From assembly GCA_033557675.1 (NCBI GenBank), contig JAWQRM010000592.1, forward strand, positions 1-21,191: 21,191 nucleotides of DNA, read 5' to 3'. The notes beneath the pieces are model-generated. The model was not told the DNA's origin. It worked only from the letters and a program-made list of their open reading frames with translations, and ran no database searches. Position 1 is the first letter of the stretch, and each line of letters starts with the position of its first letter. The translations under genes and the position numbers were made by a program. The DNA is from Coptodactyla brooksi (lineage: Eukaryota > Arthropoda > Insecta > Coleoptera > Scarabaeidae). Positions 1 through 8,513 of the stretch are shown here, in pieces.

Positions 1-4
1 TTTA

Positions 5-497
5 TAGGGTTAATTCTTTAAGTCGTCTTATGGTAAAACTTTTTAGTATCGATCGTTTGAAAAATAAAATCAATATTCTTCAATTTAATACGAGCTTTTT
101 GAAGTGAGCTTTTTTAAAGCTGTTTCTCTCGATCTCATTTCAAAACTCTTAAAAATGGTAATCATATGAAATCACAACTTACTTTTCTTTCTTTTTACCT
201 TTATGTTAAATTACAAGTATACAAGTTCAAACTGAATTGTATTACTTTTATTTTTACAATTACTAATTTTAAAAAGCTTTATTATAAACTGCCAATTTGA
301 AGTAATTGTCACGTTGTAGTTTAGCCTAAAAGTTTATTAGAAATCTTTGTGAAAAATTAACTATTCTTTGACATCAATTTTCATGAATTCTTAAGGATAG
401 TTCATCTTCAACAACTTTTCTAGTCTTTAATCCAGATGAGATATAAATTTAACGACTCACAATAATAATTTACATCGTTTAGTTCTTTTTATCTACT
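5..497 (+). repeat. Diverged tandem duplication, copy 1
   Basis: The stretch containing TCGTTTGAAAAATAAAATCA and CAATTTAATACGAGCTTTTT recurs in the same order and orientation about 559 bp downstream (564-1046). Similarity covers the first ~110 bp well, then continues through shared blocks such as GAAGTAATTGTCA and TTTATTAGAAAT to about 497. Substitutions and small indels are frequent, so the duplication is old. No coding frame is conserved between the copies. The left limit is the window edge, so there may be more copies outside. Confidence 0.75.
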
Positions 498-563
498 AAT
501 ATTTTACTTTTTAAAGCCATTTCCGTTAAAAAATAATTAATTTAAAAAAAACAACTGCTTTTA

Positions 564-1046
564 CAGTGTCAATTGTTTAAGCCGTTTTATCGTAAAACTT
601 TTTAGAATTAATCGTTTGAAAAATAAAATCAATATTATGCAATTTAATACGAGCTTTTTGAAGCAAGCTTTTTTTCAAGTTTTACTCCAAAAATGTTTTT
701 ACTCAAACCCATACTAGAACTGACAACTTAGTTTAGTTAGTTTGTTTTCGTTAAGTTGTAACTAAACAAGTGTGAATTGAATAATACTGATTTTATCTTT
801 ACAATTATTAATTTAAAAAATATGCTAATGTCTGAAGTAATTGTCATTTTGATGTAAATGTGACATTGTAGTTTAGTCTAACAATTTATTAGAAATATTT
901 ATGAAAATGGATTATTCTTTAACCGAAATTTTCTAACTACTAAAAACAATTAATTTTCAACGATTATGTAATGTTTAATCTACATGAGATAATAATTTAA
1001 CAATTAACAGCAGAACTTTTTACACTGTTTACATTTTTTTCTGTCG
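564..1046 (+). repeat. Diverged tandem duplication, copy 2
   Basis: Second copy of the ~559-bp unit described at 5-497. The homologous blocks occur in the same order; an extra GATGTAAATGTGACATT segment near 852-868 is one of the indels relative to copy 1. Similarity fades after about 1046. It could be a satellite-like dimer or an ordinary segmental duplication, and the sequence shows no terminal repeats that would make it a transposon. Confidence 0.7.
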
Positions 1047-1212
1047 GGTTGTCAGCAACGGCTGCCTTTGAATATCATTAAAACGTATATGTAGTTATTA
1101 TATATGCGTCATAAAAATATAACCTAATTTTCATGTTTCAAATACTTAATTTACAGTGAATTGTAACACTAGTTCATATTTTTTCCCCAATCATAATAAA
1201 CTTGCCATCTTA

Positions 1213-2534
1213 TACAGGTGTCCAAAAAGTAAAACTAATCAAATAAGGACTTTAAGTGGCTAGAACTTGATTAATTTAAATAGAACGCCATATTTGTTAA
1301 CTTACCAGGAAATGTAATTTTTAATTACCTATCGACTGGTATTAGGGTGTTCATAGTTAAGTCTTCTCGTTGTTACAGAATACGCCAAATACTCGTTTTT
1401 TGCAACATTTGTTTTTTAAATAAAAGTTCTAATGTATCTAGTTGTCTATGGTATTTAAAAATGTCAGATAATTCATTTCAGCTGTCACTTCAGTTTGCAA
1501 AGTGTGTTTTTGCTAGAGTGGTATTACTTTTGTAATTGTGGCCGCTTAGATCCTCATTATTTGAATATTGTTGTGGTGTTACTTAATCAACATGAAGATT
1601 TACCCAAAAGAAGAGCGCATTGGTATGATTTTTATCCTTGGAGAATGTCATAAAAATTGTTTTTGGCTTTTGGAGTTTATGCTCCAAGGTTTCCCGAAAG
1701 AAATCATCCTAAGGCGGTCGTTTTTGAGAGATTATTAAACCAGTTTTAGCAAAGTGGAAGTGTCAGTTATAAAAAACCCATTACAAGAAAACCTGTCACT
1801 AAAGATGAAGAAAATGTTTTTACGGTAGTTGGTTCAGTTAACGAAAATCCCAATATTAGACAAAATCAGATATCCTAAAATACTAATATAGATGTGATCC
1901 TTATAAAATCCAGATTTGCCAAGAACTTTATGGAAATGACTTTAGCAACCGAATTGAATTTTACATGTGGGATTTAGATAAAGTGGCAGAAAATGAAAAG
2001 TTTTTTGGTAATGTGCTATTTAGTGATGAATGTACTTTTCACAACAATGGTCTGCTGAATAGAGACAACTTTCATTGCTATTCTGATTCTGGTCCGTTAA
2101 TGCGTGGGGTGGAATACTAGACCCATATTTAATTGGACCCTATTTTTTTGAAGAACCTTTAAATGCTTTGATGTTTCTCAATTAGAACAACCATGTGGTT
2201 TCAATTGGATAGAGCTCCGCCTCATTATCATCGCGAGGTGGATTGGAAGAAATTGATTTCAAAATTGGCTCCCCAGTTTCCTGGACTTAATTCCACTACA
2301 TTTTTTTCTATTGGGATACATAAAAGGATTTGTCTGTAATATGCCTCCAACAACACTACACGATATGAAAATACGCATAAGAGTCACTTTTGAAACTATA
2401 AAAAATATTTATTTATAAAAAACACCAAATGTTGGAATAAAACAGTTAACAAATATGGTATTCTATTTAAATTAATCAAGTTCTAACCACTTAAAGTTCT
2501 TATTTGATTAGTCTTAATTTTTGGACACCCTGTA
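1213..2534 (+). mobile_element. Tc1/mariner-superfamily DNA transposon (DUF4817-type), degraded
   Basis: The element is 1322 bp with ~90-bp terminal inverted repeats (1213-1301 and 2445-2534) starting TACAGGTGTCC and, at the other end, TACAGGGTGTCC. It is flanked by TA at 1211-1212 and 2535-2536, the target duplication of this superfamily. Both ends share long blocks such as TTAAGTGG and AGAACTTGATTAATTTAAAT. The interior holds the remains of one transposase gene in plus orientation. The coding frame is broken but the ends match well, so mobilisation by a relative could have been possible long after the gene died. Confidence 0.88.
1592..2418 (+). pseudogene. Decayed transposase of the 1213-2534 element
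   Basis: Reading from ATG 1592 gives MKIYPKEERIGMIFILGE, the usual opening of DUF4817-type transposases, which bind the element ends and cut and paste the DNA. After a frameshift comes YAPRFPERNHPK and GSVSYKKPITRKPV, matching the family's helix-turn-helix linker. Further on come FGNVLFSDECTFHNNG with the first catalytic Asp, GPYFFEEPLNA, and MWFQLDRAPPHYHR with the second Asp. The third catalytic block is ruined (PGLNSTTFFSIG where the family has PDLTPMDFFLWG). Several stops, frameshifts and deletions are present and the extreme C-terminus is missing. It is non-functional. Family assignment is from recognised motifs, not a search. Confidence 0.85.
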
Positions 2535-2689
2535 TAAGATGGTAAGTTTATTATGATTGAGATAAAAATATGATCTATTGTTACACTTCACTGTTAATTT
2601 TACTTACATAACTTAAATACTTCTTAAGTATTTGAAACATGAAAATTAAGACAGATTTTGATAAAATTCAAATTATGTAAAAAATCTTC

Positions 2690-2783
2690 AGGTTTAAATA
2701 TTATAAATCTTATTAAAACAGACACTTATTTTGATCGGAGAATCCAAAAATGCAATAATAGAGCTTTTGTGACACCCTGTGTA
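2690..2783 (-). repeat. Orphan Tc1/mariner-type transposon end
   Basis: Read on the minus strand from 2783, the sequence begins TACACAGGGTGTCACAAAAG, the typical start of insect Tc1/mariner-type ends (TACAGGGTGTC), preceded by TA-like bases. I find no matching opposite end in the window, so this looks like a solo or truncated terminus. The small open frames over it are incidental. Confidence 0.45.
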
Positions 2784-2905
2784 ATATGAAAATAATTTTA
2801 AAAAGTAGCCATAATAGACCCCCACATATCCCAAAAGAGAAACTTTTTGGAAGTCACGTATTTTGGCCACAATATTCCGTGCTGCATAGCGTGAATAACC
2901 CTGTA
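2784..2905 (-). repeat. Second orphan Tc1/mariner-type end
   Basis: On the minus strand from 2905 the sequence starts TACAGGGTTATTCACGCTAT, another TACAGGG terminus with a different continuation. It abuts a TATATATA run and then the left end of the 2914-3523 MITE. No mate is seen. Either the element is truncated at its other side, or the inner limit given here (at the previous orphan end) is arbitrary. Confidence 0.4.
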
Positions 2906-2913
2906 TATATATA

Positions 2914-3523
2914 TACAAGGTGCCCATTATGCATGGAACATAGTAGTATAGATATTTACTGAGATATAGTAAATATCGACTTATATAAAAAATTTAAATA
3001 AAAGTTGCTTAACATTTTACAGCATTCAATTGTTTTTATTTCAGAAAACAAATGAGTAACGAATAACACTTTAATTTTTTTAAATAGTCCTTTCATTAGG
3101 CTCATTTAATAGAGATTTTTTTTCTCTTTTCGAAGATGTAAAATGTTAGTGTAAAATGTTAATGTAAAAAATTTTGGAAAAAAATGTAAAAACTGTTTAT
3201 AAGTTAATTTCACCAATAACATGAATCGAGACCCGAGATCCCTTGAGATGTCTTAACAATTGAATGTAGGCTATCAATGTGACAGAATCATGCTTATGTA
3301 AATAAGTTGGTACATCGAAAAATAAAAATGCTGCATTTAACAGAAATTGAACGCATAGAAATTTTTGTGTTATTTGTTACTCATTTGTTTTCTGAAACAA
3401 AATCAATTGAATGCTGTCGTAGTATGGAAAATAAAATGTTAAACAACATTTTATTTAATTTTTTTTATAAAGTCGATATTTACTGAGATATATACTATAT
3501 TTTATGCATAATGAATACGTGTA
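2914..3523. mobile_element. Non-autonomous Tc1/mariner-type MITE, 610 bp
   Basis: Inverted ends of about 156 bp (2914-3069 and 3368-3523) begin TACAAGGTGCCCATTATGCAT and TACACGTATTCATTATGCAT and share blocks such as TTTACTGAGATAT, GCATTCAATTG and GAAAACAAATGAGTAAC. TA dinucleotides flank both ends (2912-2913, 3524-3525). The 300-bp core has no transposase trace, only AT-rich DNA and a 13-bp tandem duplication at 3138-3163. TA target, TACA terminus and absence of coding sequence fit a MITE dependent on a Tc1/mariner-type transposase. Confidence 0.8.
3138..3163 (+). repeat. 13-bp tandem duplication inside the MITE
   Basis: GTAAAATGTTAGT is followed directly by GTAAAATGTTAAT, with a third partial unit GTAAAAAA. 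It is a small slippage-type repeat in the core of the MITE. Confidence 0.8.
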
Positions 3524-3525
3524 TA

Positions 3526-3781
3526 TCCGAATGGGAAAATCATGGTTGTTTCTTACAGAAATATCACACATGACTCTTACCACGAGTCCGTGACCCAACG
3601 AGCCCCGATCTACCGCGTGAGTGCTTAGTAATACATGTGATGTCCTGGGACGTACATACATGCTGGTGCTGCTTGACGTCGTCATTTATCTATCAATAAA
3701 TGTTTATTTATCTATTTTCGAACGTTTAAGTTCAACAGACAAACAAAAACTTCATTCTTACTAAAATAAAATAATAGTTTA
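3526..3781. other. Unassigned patch, locally GC- and CpG-richer
   Basis: Between the MITE and the next transposase remnant lies ~150 bp (3540-3680) with many CpG pairs (GAGTCCGTGACC, CGATCTACCGCG, GACGTCGTC), unlike the AT-rich surroundings. It is crossed by a minus-strand open frame of 76 codons that I do not recognise and that extends into the MITE, so I do not call it a gene. After 3683 the sequence becomes AT-rich with a direct repeat ATTTATCTAT. Confidence 0.4.
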
Positions 3782-4503
3782 ATGAGCTTGAATAACTTTT
3801 ATTTTGAGCTCATTCAAACTATTGGCTCGTTGACAATGTTGGTAAATGATTTCTTTAGTGTTGCACCCCAAAAGGAAATCATTTGGCGATAAATCTGGTA
3901 ATCTAGGGGTCCATATAATGCCGCTACTTCTGCTAATAATACGACAAGGGAAAGTATTAGTCAGACATTCTCACACCCTCATCGTATTATGAGCGGGAAA
4001 ACCATCATGCAGAAACGAAACCTCGTCAGTGTTGAGTGGGAGATTTCGGACAGCAGGAATCACTTGGTTCTGCAATAGTTCTAAATATTTGTTGGCATTT
4101 AGGTTTCCATCAATGAAGAAAGGTCCAATGATGAAATCATCTAAAATACCAGTCCAAACATTCAGCTTTTGTGGATACTGCGTTCGAGCAGCAACAGGTT
4201 TGTGGTTGCAGGAATGGAAAAATGCGATTCATCCGAAAATAAAATATTTCCTAAAAAATTTTCATTCTCGTTTGATTTTCCCTCCTCAGTTTCACAAAAT
4301 TTCATTTGTCGGATATTGTCCTCAGGAAAAATCTCTTGCGTAGTTCGCACTTTAAAGCAACGGAATTTATTGCGCTTCAAAATGTTCCTGACTGTTCGAA
4401 CACACTGCTTTTTCACTGAGTGTGACAAATTCACAGATATGAGTTTCCCTAGTCTCTCTTTCAGGCTTGAGATTGTCAAGGGTCGCGAATTTTTAAGTAG
4501 CAT
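3782..4503 (-). pseudogene. Decayed DUF4817-type Tc1/mariner transposase
   Basis: The minus strand carries RTVRNILKRNKFRCFKVR (end of the DNA-binding part), then FLGNILFSDESHF with the first catalytic Asp. After one frameshift near 4208 and a lost segment come TQYPQKLNVWTGILDDF, IIGPFFIDGNLNANKYLELL, FLHDGFPAHNT (second Asp) and LPDLSPNDFLLG (third Asp). These blocks and their order are those of DUF4817-type transposases. All three catalytic positions survive, but there is an in-frame stop just after the second block (MRV-stop-ECL), a frameshift and no C-terminal end. No inverted ends are visible on either side, so the element is truncated. It is a different lineage from the 1592 gene, judging by the residues. 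Confidence 0.85.
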
Positions 4504-5725
4504 TGCCGATTTTCGAAAACAATTGTGAATAAATTTACAATTTCTTACTCAGAATTGACTTAACCAGTTGTGGAGGAGAATGCAATATCCCTATGAGACG
4601 ACGTGTAATTTCCTACATGATACCTATGTATCTTATTATTGATGTAACTGAAAGACAGTGAAAACAAACCGAATAAACTGAAATTCTCGTACTAAATGTA
4701 AATTAGTACGGGAATTGTTACGGTAGATTTAAATTAGAATATTTCAACATTGATTAATTTTAAGAGTATTAGATATTTTAAGAGTGTATTAGATAAACTT
4801 TATTTGAAATAAGAAAGTTGCTGTCAAATTCCAGTATAACTGGATCTAGTCGAATTCGTTATTCTACTCAGTAAATCTTGTTGTAACATATCCTGCATAA
4901 CATAGATATATACTTAAATGTAATTAGTTCTAACACTTGCGAAGGAGTATACAAAAAGTATACTCCTTCCCTTTGCTTTCGCATTTCAATAACAAACAGC
5001 AGATGGCGAACGGGTGCTACGAGATTTTCAGTTACAGCATATCCAATTTCACCTATTATAAAACTCTTTAAAAGCTGACACTCATTTCGGCCTCTTACAT
5101 TATGTAACTATGCCCTAAAATCAATCTTTATTAATAGCTTACTTTCTGTATGGAAATTTATATCACTGTGATTGGATATAAGTTGTCTACGTACACAATT
5201 CCAATTTGTGTTAACACGTACATAACAGCAAAAAGATATAACGTATCGGTTTGTAAATCACTCTAACGCGAACTCGGTAAATTTTTGTAAAATCGATGCT
5301 TTCGAATGCAACGGCACACTCTGTTTTAATAAATTTTGCCTGCTATGCTTTTTAAATGCGTCATGATTGTGTTGGAGTTACATAAGAACTAGATGTTTAT
5401 GCTAACAATCGAGCGCGTTAGTGCATGTATGTTAAGTTTAATCAATGTATCTTTTAGTTTATTTTAGCATCTACCCGTATATTGACTTGAAGAATTTGGG
5501 TTAAGGAGGCAGGTTTTAAGTTTTATCTTACGCTTAATATATTAGTGCACATAAATGCTGTAAGAGTACAAAAATATTATTATATATTCTTTTTGTTTTA
5601 ATTGATAATCAGTAATGTTTGTATTCACTTAGATCTTTATATTAATGGACAACCTTGAAGTGAAAGTTGATCTTATAGAAGTTGTGGGTTTAGAACCTTT
5701 GGCTTGATAATAAATTTAAATAATT
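4504..5725. other. No gene recognised
   Basis: AT-rich DNA with no open frame worth reporting. Apart from the hairpin at 4941-4969 I see no terminal repeats, coding remnants or RNA gene. The first ~100 bp may be decayed upstream sequence of the minus-strand transposase remnant, but no motif confirms this. Confidence 0.5.
4941..4969. repeat. Perfect 12-bp-stem hairpin
   Basis: GAAGGAGTATAC, loop AAAAA, GTATACTCCTTC. The stem is perfect with a 5-nt loop. TGCGAA just before it and TTCGCA at 4979-4984 hint at a longer imperfect structure. The function is unknown; it could be the relic of a small foldback element. Confidence 0.7.
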
Positions 5726-5760
5726 ATCACCACTACACCAAAACGGAAAATTTACTTCTT

Positions 5761-5795
5761 GACGCACCTTTCGCTAACCCAGCTAACATCATCAG
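5761..5795 (-). ncRNA. Hammerhead-ribozyme-like core (left inverted unit)
   Basis: On the minus strand: CTGATGA, then a potential stem II of six pairs (GTTAGC, loop TGG, GTTAGC, using two G-U pairs) after one extra T, then GAAA, a short GGTGC and GTC. This is the order of the conserved hammerhead core, and the CTGATGA and GAAA boxes are intact. Stem I cannot be drawn and stem III has a mismatch, so cleavage activity is doubtful. It looks like a decayed copy. Confidence 0.45.
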
Positions 5796-5862
5796 CAGCG
5801 ATGAAGGATTTTCATTAAAAGGTTTCTAAATTCAAAGGAATTTAAAAGGTCTTTCATCACTC

Positions 5863-5897
5863 CTGATGGTGTTAACTTGGTTACCGAAACGTGCATC
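5863..5897 (+). ncRNA. Hammerhead-ribozyme-like core (right inverted unit)
   Basis: CTGATGG, an imperfect stem II (GGT facing ACC), GAAA, then CGTGCATC. Relative to the copy at 10614 the cleavage-site triplet GTC has become ATC and the last A of the first box is G. Three pairs of stem I (CTC/GAG) remain. The motif is homologous to the other copies but probably inactive. Confidence 0.4.
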
Positions 5898-6117
5898 GAG
5901 CAGTTAATTTCCACTTTTGCTGTAATGGTGACAATTGTTTAATTCACTTATAGAAGTCAAAATATGACATCGTATTTTGAAGGATGTGATCACTTAATAG
6001 GATTTGAAAATATTTTTATTTCTGTAGCATGCTTGTGAAGCTGTACTTGCTTGCTCTTGTTTATAGAAATAGAAGCAACTTGAAAACAATAAAGTTTGAA
6101 TCTGTAATATAATATTG

Positions 6118-6404
6118 TGTACCAAATTGGACATTTCAATCTTGTAAGCTACAAGGGGACCTATATGGAGACAACTTCATGATTCCGCACTGATAGAACA
6201 TCTGGTCCTTATCACCATAAAACTAGAGCAAATATAATTTCACAGCATCATCATCGTTGAAAGTTTTACCAATCAAGGAGTTTTGCAAAGATCGAAATAA
6301 ATGGTAATCTGATAGTGCAAGGTCAGGGCTATGTGGTGAATGTGATTTTACTTCCCAACCAAGTTACTTCCCAACCTATAATATGTATTTGACAAGTTGC
6401 TGAA
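6118..6404 (-). pseudogene. Mariner transposase remnant, C-terminal part
   Basis: The minus strand shows LGWEVKSHSPHSPDLALSD, then YHLFRSLQNSLIGKTFNDD, DAVKLYL and a decayed tail with DKDQ/KL-like traces. This is the C-terminal third of a classic mariner transposase, including the third catalytic Asp (SPDLALSD, where mariner has 34 residues between the last two Asp). There are stop codons and frameshifts before and after. The gene continues at 7597-7747; it was split by the 6407-7594 element, whose TA duplication lies exactly at the break. The remnant ends near 6118 without a recognisable terminal repeat. Confidence 0.88.
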
Positions 6405-6406
6405 TA

Positions 6407-7594
6407 TACAGGGTGGTCCTTAATTAATGGGTCACAGGGCAACGACAGAAAACTAACACTAAACCAATGCGATTTAGCCCAACTTACCTTAATCCAAAAG
6501 TTGATATTAAAAGAGATATGTGGCGTCAAAGTCTGTCTTGAATTTTTGATTTTCTTGTATAGCTGTCCATGTATTTGTAATATGGATGTGAAATTTTGGG
6601 AATGAAGGTTTTTTGAGATGAGGAATCATAATCTGTAATGAATTTTGACGTAGACGCCAGAGGGCGTTGCCGGTGCTACCTATCATGCCTTAAAAATGCT
6701 GCAACTTTTTTGTACATAAATTTATTGTATTTTTCAATAAAAAACTATTCCTCTGTCTTTTCTAAGCAAAAAAGTTATACCTTGTTGATGTCGTTAAAAG
6801 TAATTGTTTTTGAGATATTTGCTGTTTAGTTTTTACATGTAACGAGTTTAGATTAATTAAATGTTCCACCCGAATCATTCCATCCCCGATTTGAATCCAA
6901 TGGACTTCTGCTTTTGGGGATACGTAAAGTCAATTGTTTATAGTGACATAAAAAATACCCGTGCTGAGTTGTGGCAAAAAATTGTAGACGCTACTAATTC
7001 ATTTAAAAATGAATAAATCTTATTTTAACATAAGACAGTCGTTTGTTAAACGCATAACAAAATGCATTGAAGTCAACTGTAGTCACATTGAACATTTGTT
7101 AAAAAAAAGAATTAGCTTGTGAATTATTAAATATTAAAAGTTTTTGTTACCATTGTTTCAGTTTTTTTCCTGTATGTTAGATATTCTTTACATATTCCAA
7201 AATGCAAATATCTCGAAAATTTCTCTTTTTTACTTAGAAAAGACAGAAGAATAGTTTCTTTCATTTAAAAATACAATAAATTTATGTACAAAAAAGTTGC
7301 GGCATTTTTAATGTATGATGGGTAGCGCAGGTAACGCCCTCTGGCGCCTACGCCAAAATTAATAACAGATTACGATTCCTCATCCTAGAAAACCTCAATT
7401 CCCAAAATTTCACATCCATATTATAAAAACATGGACGGTTATACAAGACAATCAAAAATTCAAGGCAGACTTTGGCACCACATATCTCTTTTAATATCAA
7501 CTTTTGGATTAAGATAAGTTGAGCTAAATCGCATTAGTTTAGTGATAGGAATGTGTCGTTGCCCTGTGACTCATTAATTAAGGACCATCCTGTA
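6407..7594 (+). mobile_element. Internally deleted Tc1/mariner-type element with ~400-bp inverted ends
   Basis: The ends TACAGGGTGGTCCTTAATTA and, on the opposite strand, TACAGGATGGTCCTTAATTA are flanked by TA (6405-6406 and 7595-7596). The inverted repeats extend from 6407 to ~6822 and from ~7204 to 7594, far longer than the 20-100 bp usual in this superfamily, with shared blocks such as CAACTTTTGGATTAAG, GCCAGAGGGCGTT and AATAAATTTATGTAC. The 380-bp core keeps only the C-terminal end of a DUF4817-type transposase. The open frames inside the arms are shadows. It is inserted into an older mariner gene. Confidence 0.9.
6864..7122 (+). pseudogene. C-terminal fragment of the 6407-7594 transposase
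   Basis: From 6864 the frame reads FHPNHSIPDLNPMDFCFWGY then VKSIVYSDI, matching the third catalytic block (family form PDLTPMDFFLWGYLKS.VY). It stops at 7016. A frame change later come RQSFVKRITKCIEVNC and SHIEHLL, the usual ending (HFEHLL) of DUF4817-type transposases. The DNA-binding domain and first two catalytic Asp are absent, so the element is a deletion derivative that could only have moved with help from another copy. Confidence 0.85.
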
Positions 7595-7596
7595 TA

Positions 7597-7747
7597 TGCG
7601 GTCTAGCGTTGTTATAGTGAAATATGATTTGCCAATTCTGGACGTTTTTCTTTGATTGCTTCATTCGTTTTCACTACATCTTCAGTACATATCTAAATGT
7701 TTGATGCCTTGCATACAGCTCAAAATGATGGTTCTTAGCATTCCACG
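7597..7747 (-). pseudogene. Mariner transposase remnant, central part
   Basis: On the minus strand WNAKNHHFELYARHQTF is followed, with frame changes, by NEAIKEKRPELAN and FHYNNARPHI. These match the mariner segment ending in the second catalytic block (usual form HHDNARPHT); here the catalytic Asp has become Asn. The sequence breaks at the TA used by the 6407-7594 element and resumes at 6404. On its other side it stops at the TTAA of the piggyBac-type MITE. A weak continuation (minus strand 8518-8640, MTSVDEIY resembling the first catalytic block TGDEKW) may lie beyond the MITE. Confidence 0.85.
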
Positions 7748-7751
7748 TTAA

Positions 7752-8513
7752 CCCTTTAAGGACGGAGTGGACACTTTTTCTATGCAATTTTCGTCGCCAT
7801 AATTTCTTATGTTAAAACGGAAAAAAATATGTACTTGCTCTTTCTTTCTCTTTCAGATGCAGTCAGAAAAAAATAACAAAACAAAAATTAAAAGAAACCA
7901 AAAAACAAATGAATTTTATTTACGGTCACGGTCAGGTTTCAAAGGTATTAACGGTATTAGTTAGGTTGTCAAGCAAATACTTATTTTTTTACCACCATGA
8001 TATGACTTTTGTGCCACCATATTGAATCAGCAATTTTGTTTCCTGAAAAAAAATGATAATTTTGATTCAAGAAATCTGCAAAGTTCTGTATCTTTCATTC
8101 ATAACTACTTTAATCCATTAAAATTCAGCAGGAATAGAGAAATTCGAGAAATTTTCACTTATTTGACACTATTTTGTTTCCGGCATCTTGATTTTCTTTA
8201 AACTTTTGCATGTCTTTCGAAAGCTGAGATATGTAATACGCAATATATTTAAGTTTGGGTGATTTTCAAAAACCATAAATGATAGTAAATTACAGATTTA
8301 TGAAAAACAATTCGTGAAAATTTCGACTTTTCGTTGAAAATCGAGCTGTAACTTTTGAATAAGTGAAATTTTTTAAATTCTGACTATTGCGCCTGAAAGA
8401 GCAACCCTGAAAACATAAGGAATGACCTGTACATAATTTTCTTTCAGCTTTAACATAGGAAATTATGGCGATGAAAATTGCATTGAAAAAGTGTCCATTC
8501 CGCTCGTAAAGGG
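7752..8513. mobile_element. piggyBac-type MITE, 762 bp
   Basis: TTAA at 7748-7751 and 8514-8517 flank ends CCCTTTAAGGACGGAGTGGA and (opposite strand) CCCTTTACGAGCGGAATGGA. Similarity continues inward for ~85 bp strongly (GACACTTTTTC, ATGCAATTTTC, CGCCATAATTTC) and patchily to ~130 bp. TTAA duplication and a CCC-starting terminus are hallmarks of piggyBac elements. The ~500-bp core has no transposase trace and no good open frame; the minus-strand frame at 8290-8553 crosses the element end and is incidental. Confidence 0.85.

Larger units (their letters stand above)
1124..2650. repeat. Outer inverted repeat surrounding the 1213-2534 element
   Basis: Left arm 1124-1212 and right arm 2535-2650 are reverse complements outside the transposon ends. 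For example AATCATAATAAACTTGCCAT on the left faces its complement ATGGTAAGTTTATTATGATT on the right. The arms run outward to a shared ATTTTCATGTTTCAAATACTT. The right arm has a ~27-bp insertion that is itself a small palindrome (AAATACTTCTTAAGTATTT). If the inner element and one TA are removed, the arms close into a near-perfect hairpin with TA at its centre. It was therefore either a pre-existing hairpin MITE, or the arms are distal parts of longer element ends. Confidence 0.75.
5726..5932. repeat. Inverted pair of ~82-bp Penelope-like terminal units
   Basis: Left unit 5726-5807 reads on the minus strand and right unit 5851-5932 on the plus strand. They are diverged reverse complements, separated by 43 bp. 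Both run from a CTGATG core to an outer TTTTGGTGTAGTGGTG-like end. A third copy lies at 10613-10691. Each holds a hammerhead-ribozyme-like core (listed separately). Penelope-like retroelements are known to carry hammerhead motifs in their terminal repeats and to leave partly inverted copies, which is the most economical reading. Another repeat family using the same motif is possible. Confidence 0.65.

Noticed and set aside
1347..1535. 62-codon frame inside the first transposon
   Set aside because: It lies in the untranslated leader of the 1213-2534 element and shows no transposase motif.
4029..4528. Two plus-strand open frames of 104 and 119 codons
   Set aside because: They are antisense shadows of the minus-strand transposase remnant at 3782-4503.
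5690..5705. GAACCTTTGGCTT shared with 15041-15054, both near Penelope-like sequence
   Set aside because: A 13-nt match without extended similarity is too short to support homology.
6638..6829. Plus-strand open frame of 63 codons
   Set aside because: It lies wholly in the inverted arm of the 6407-7594 element and has no motif.
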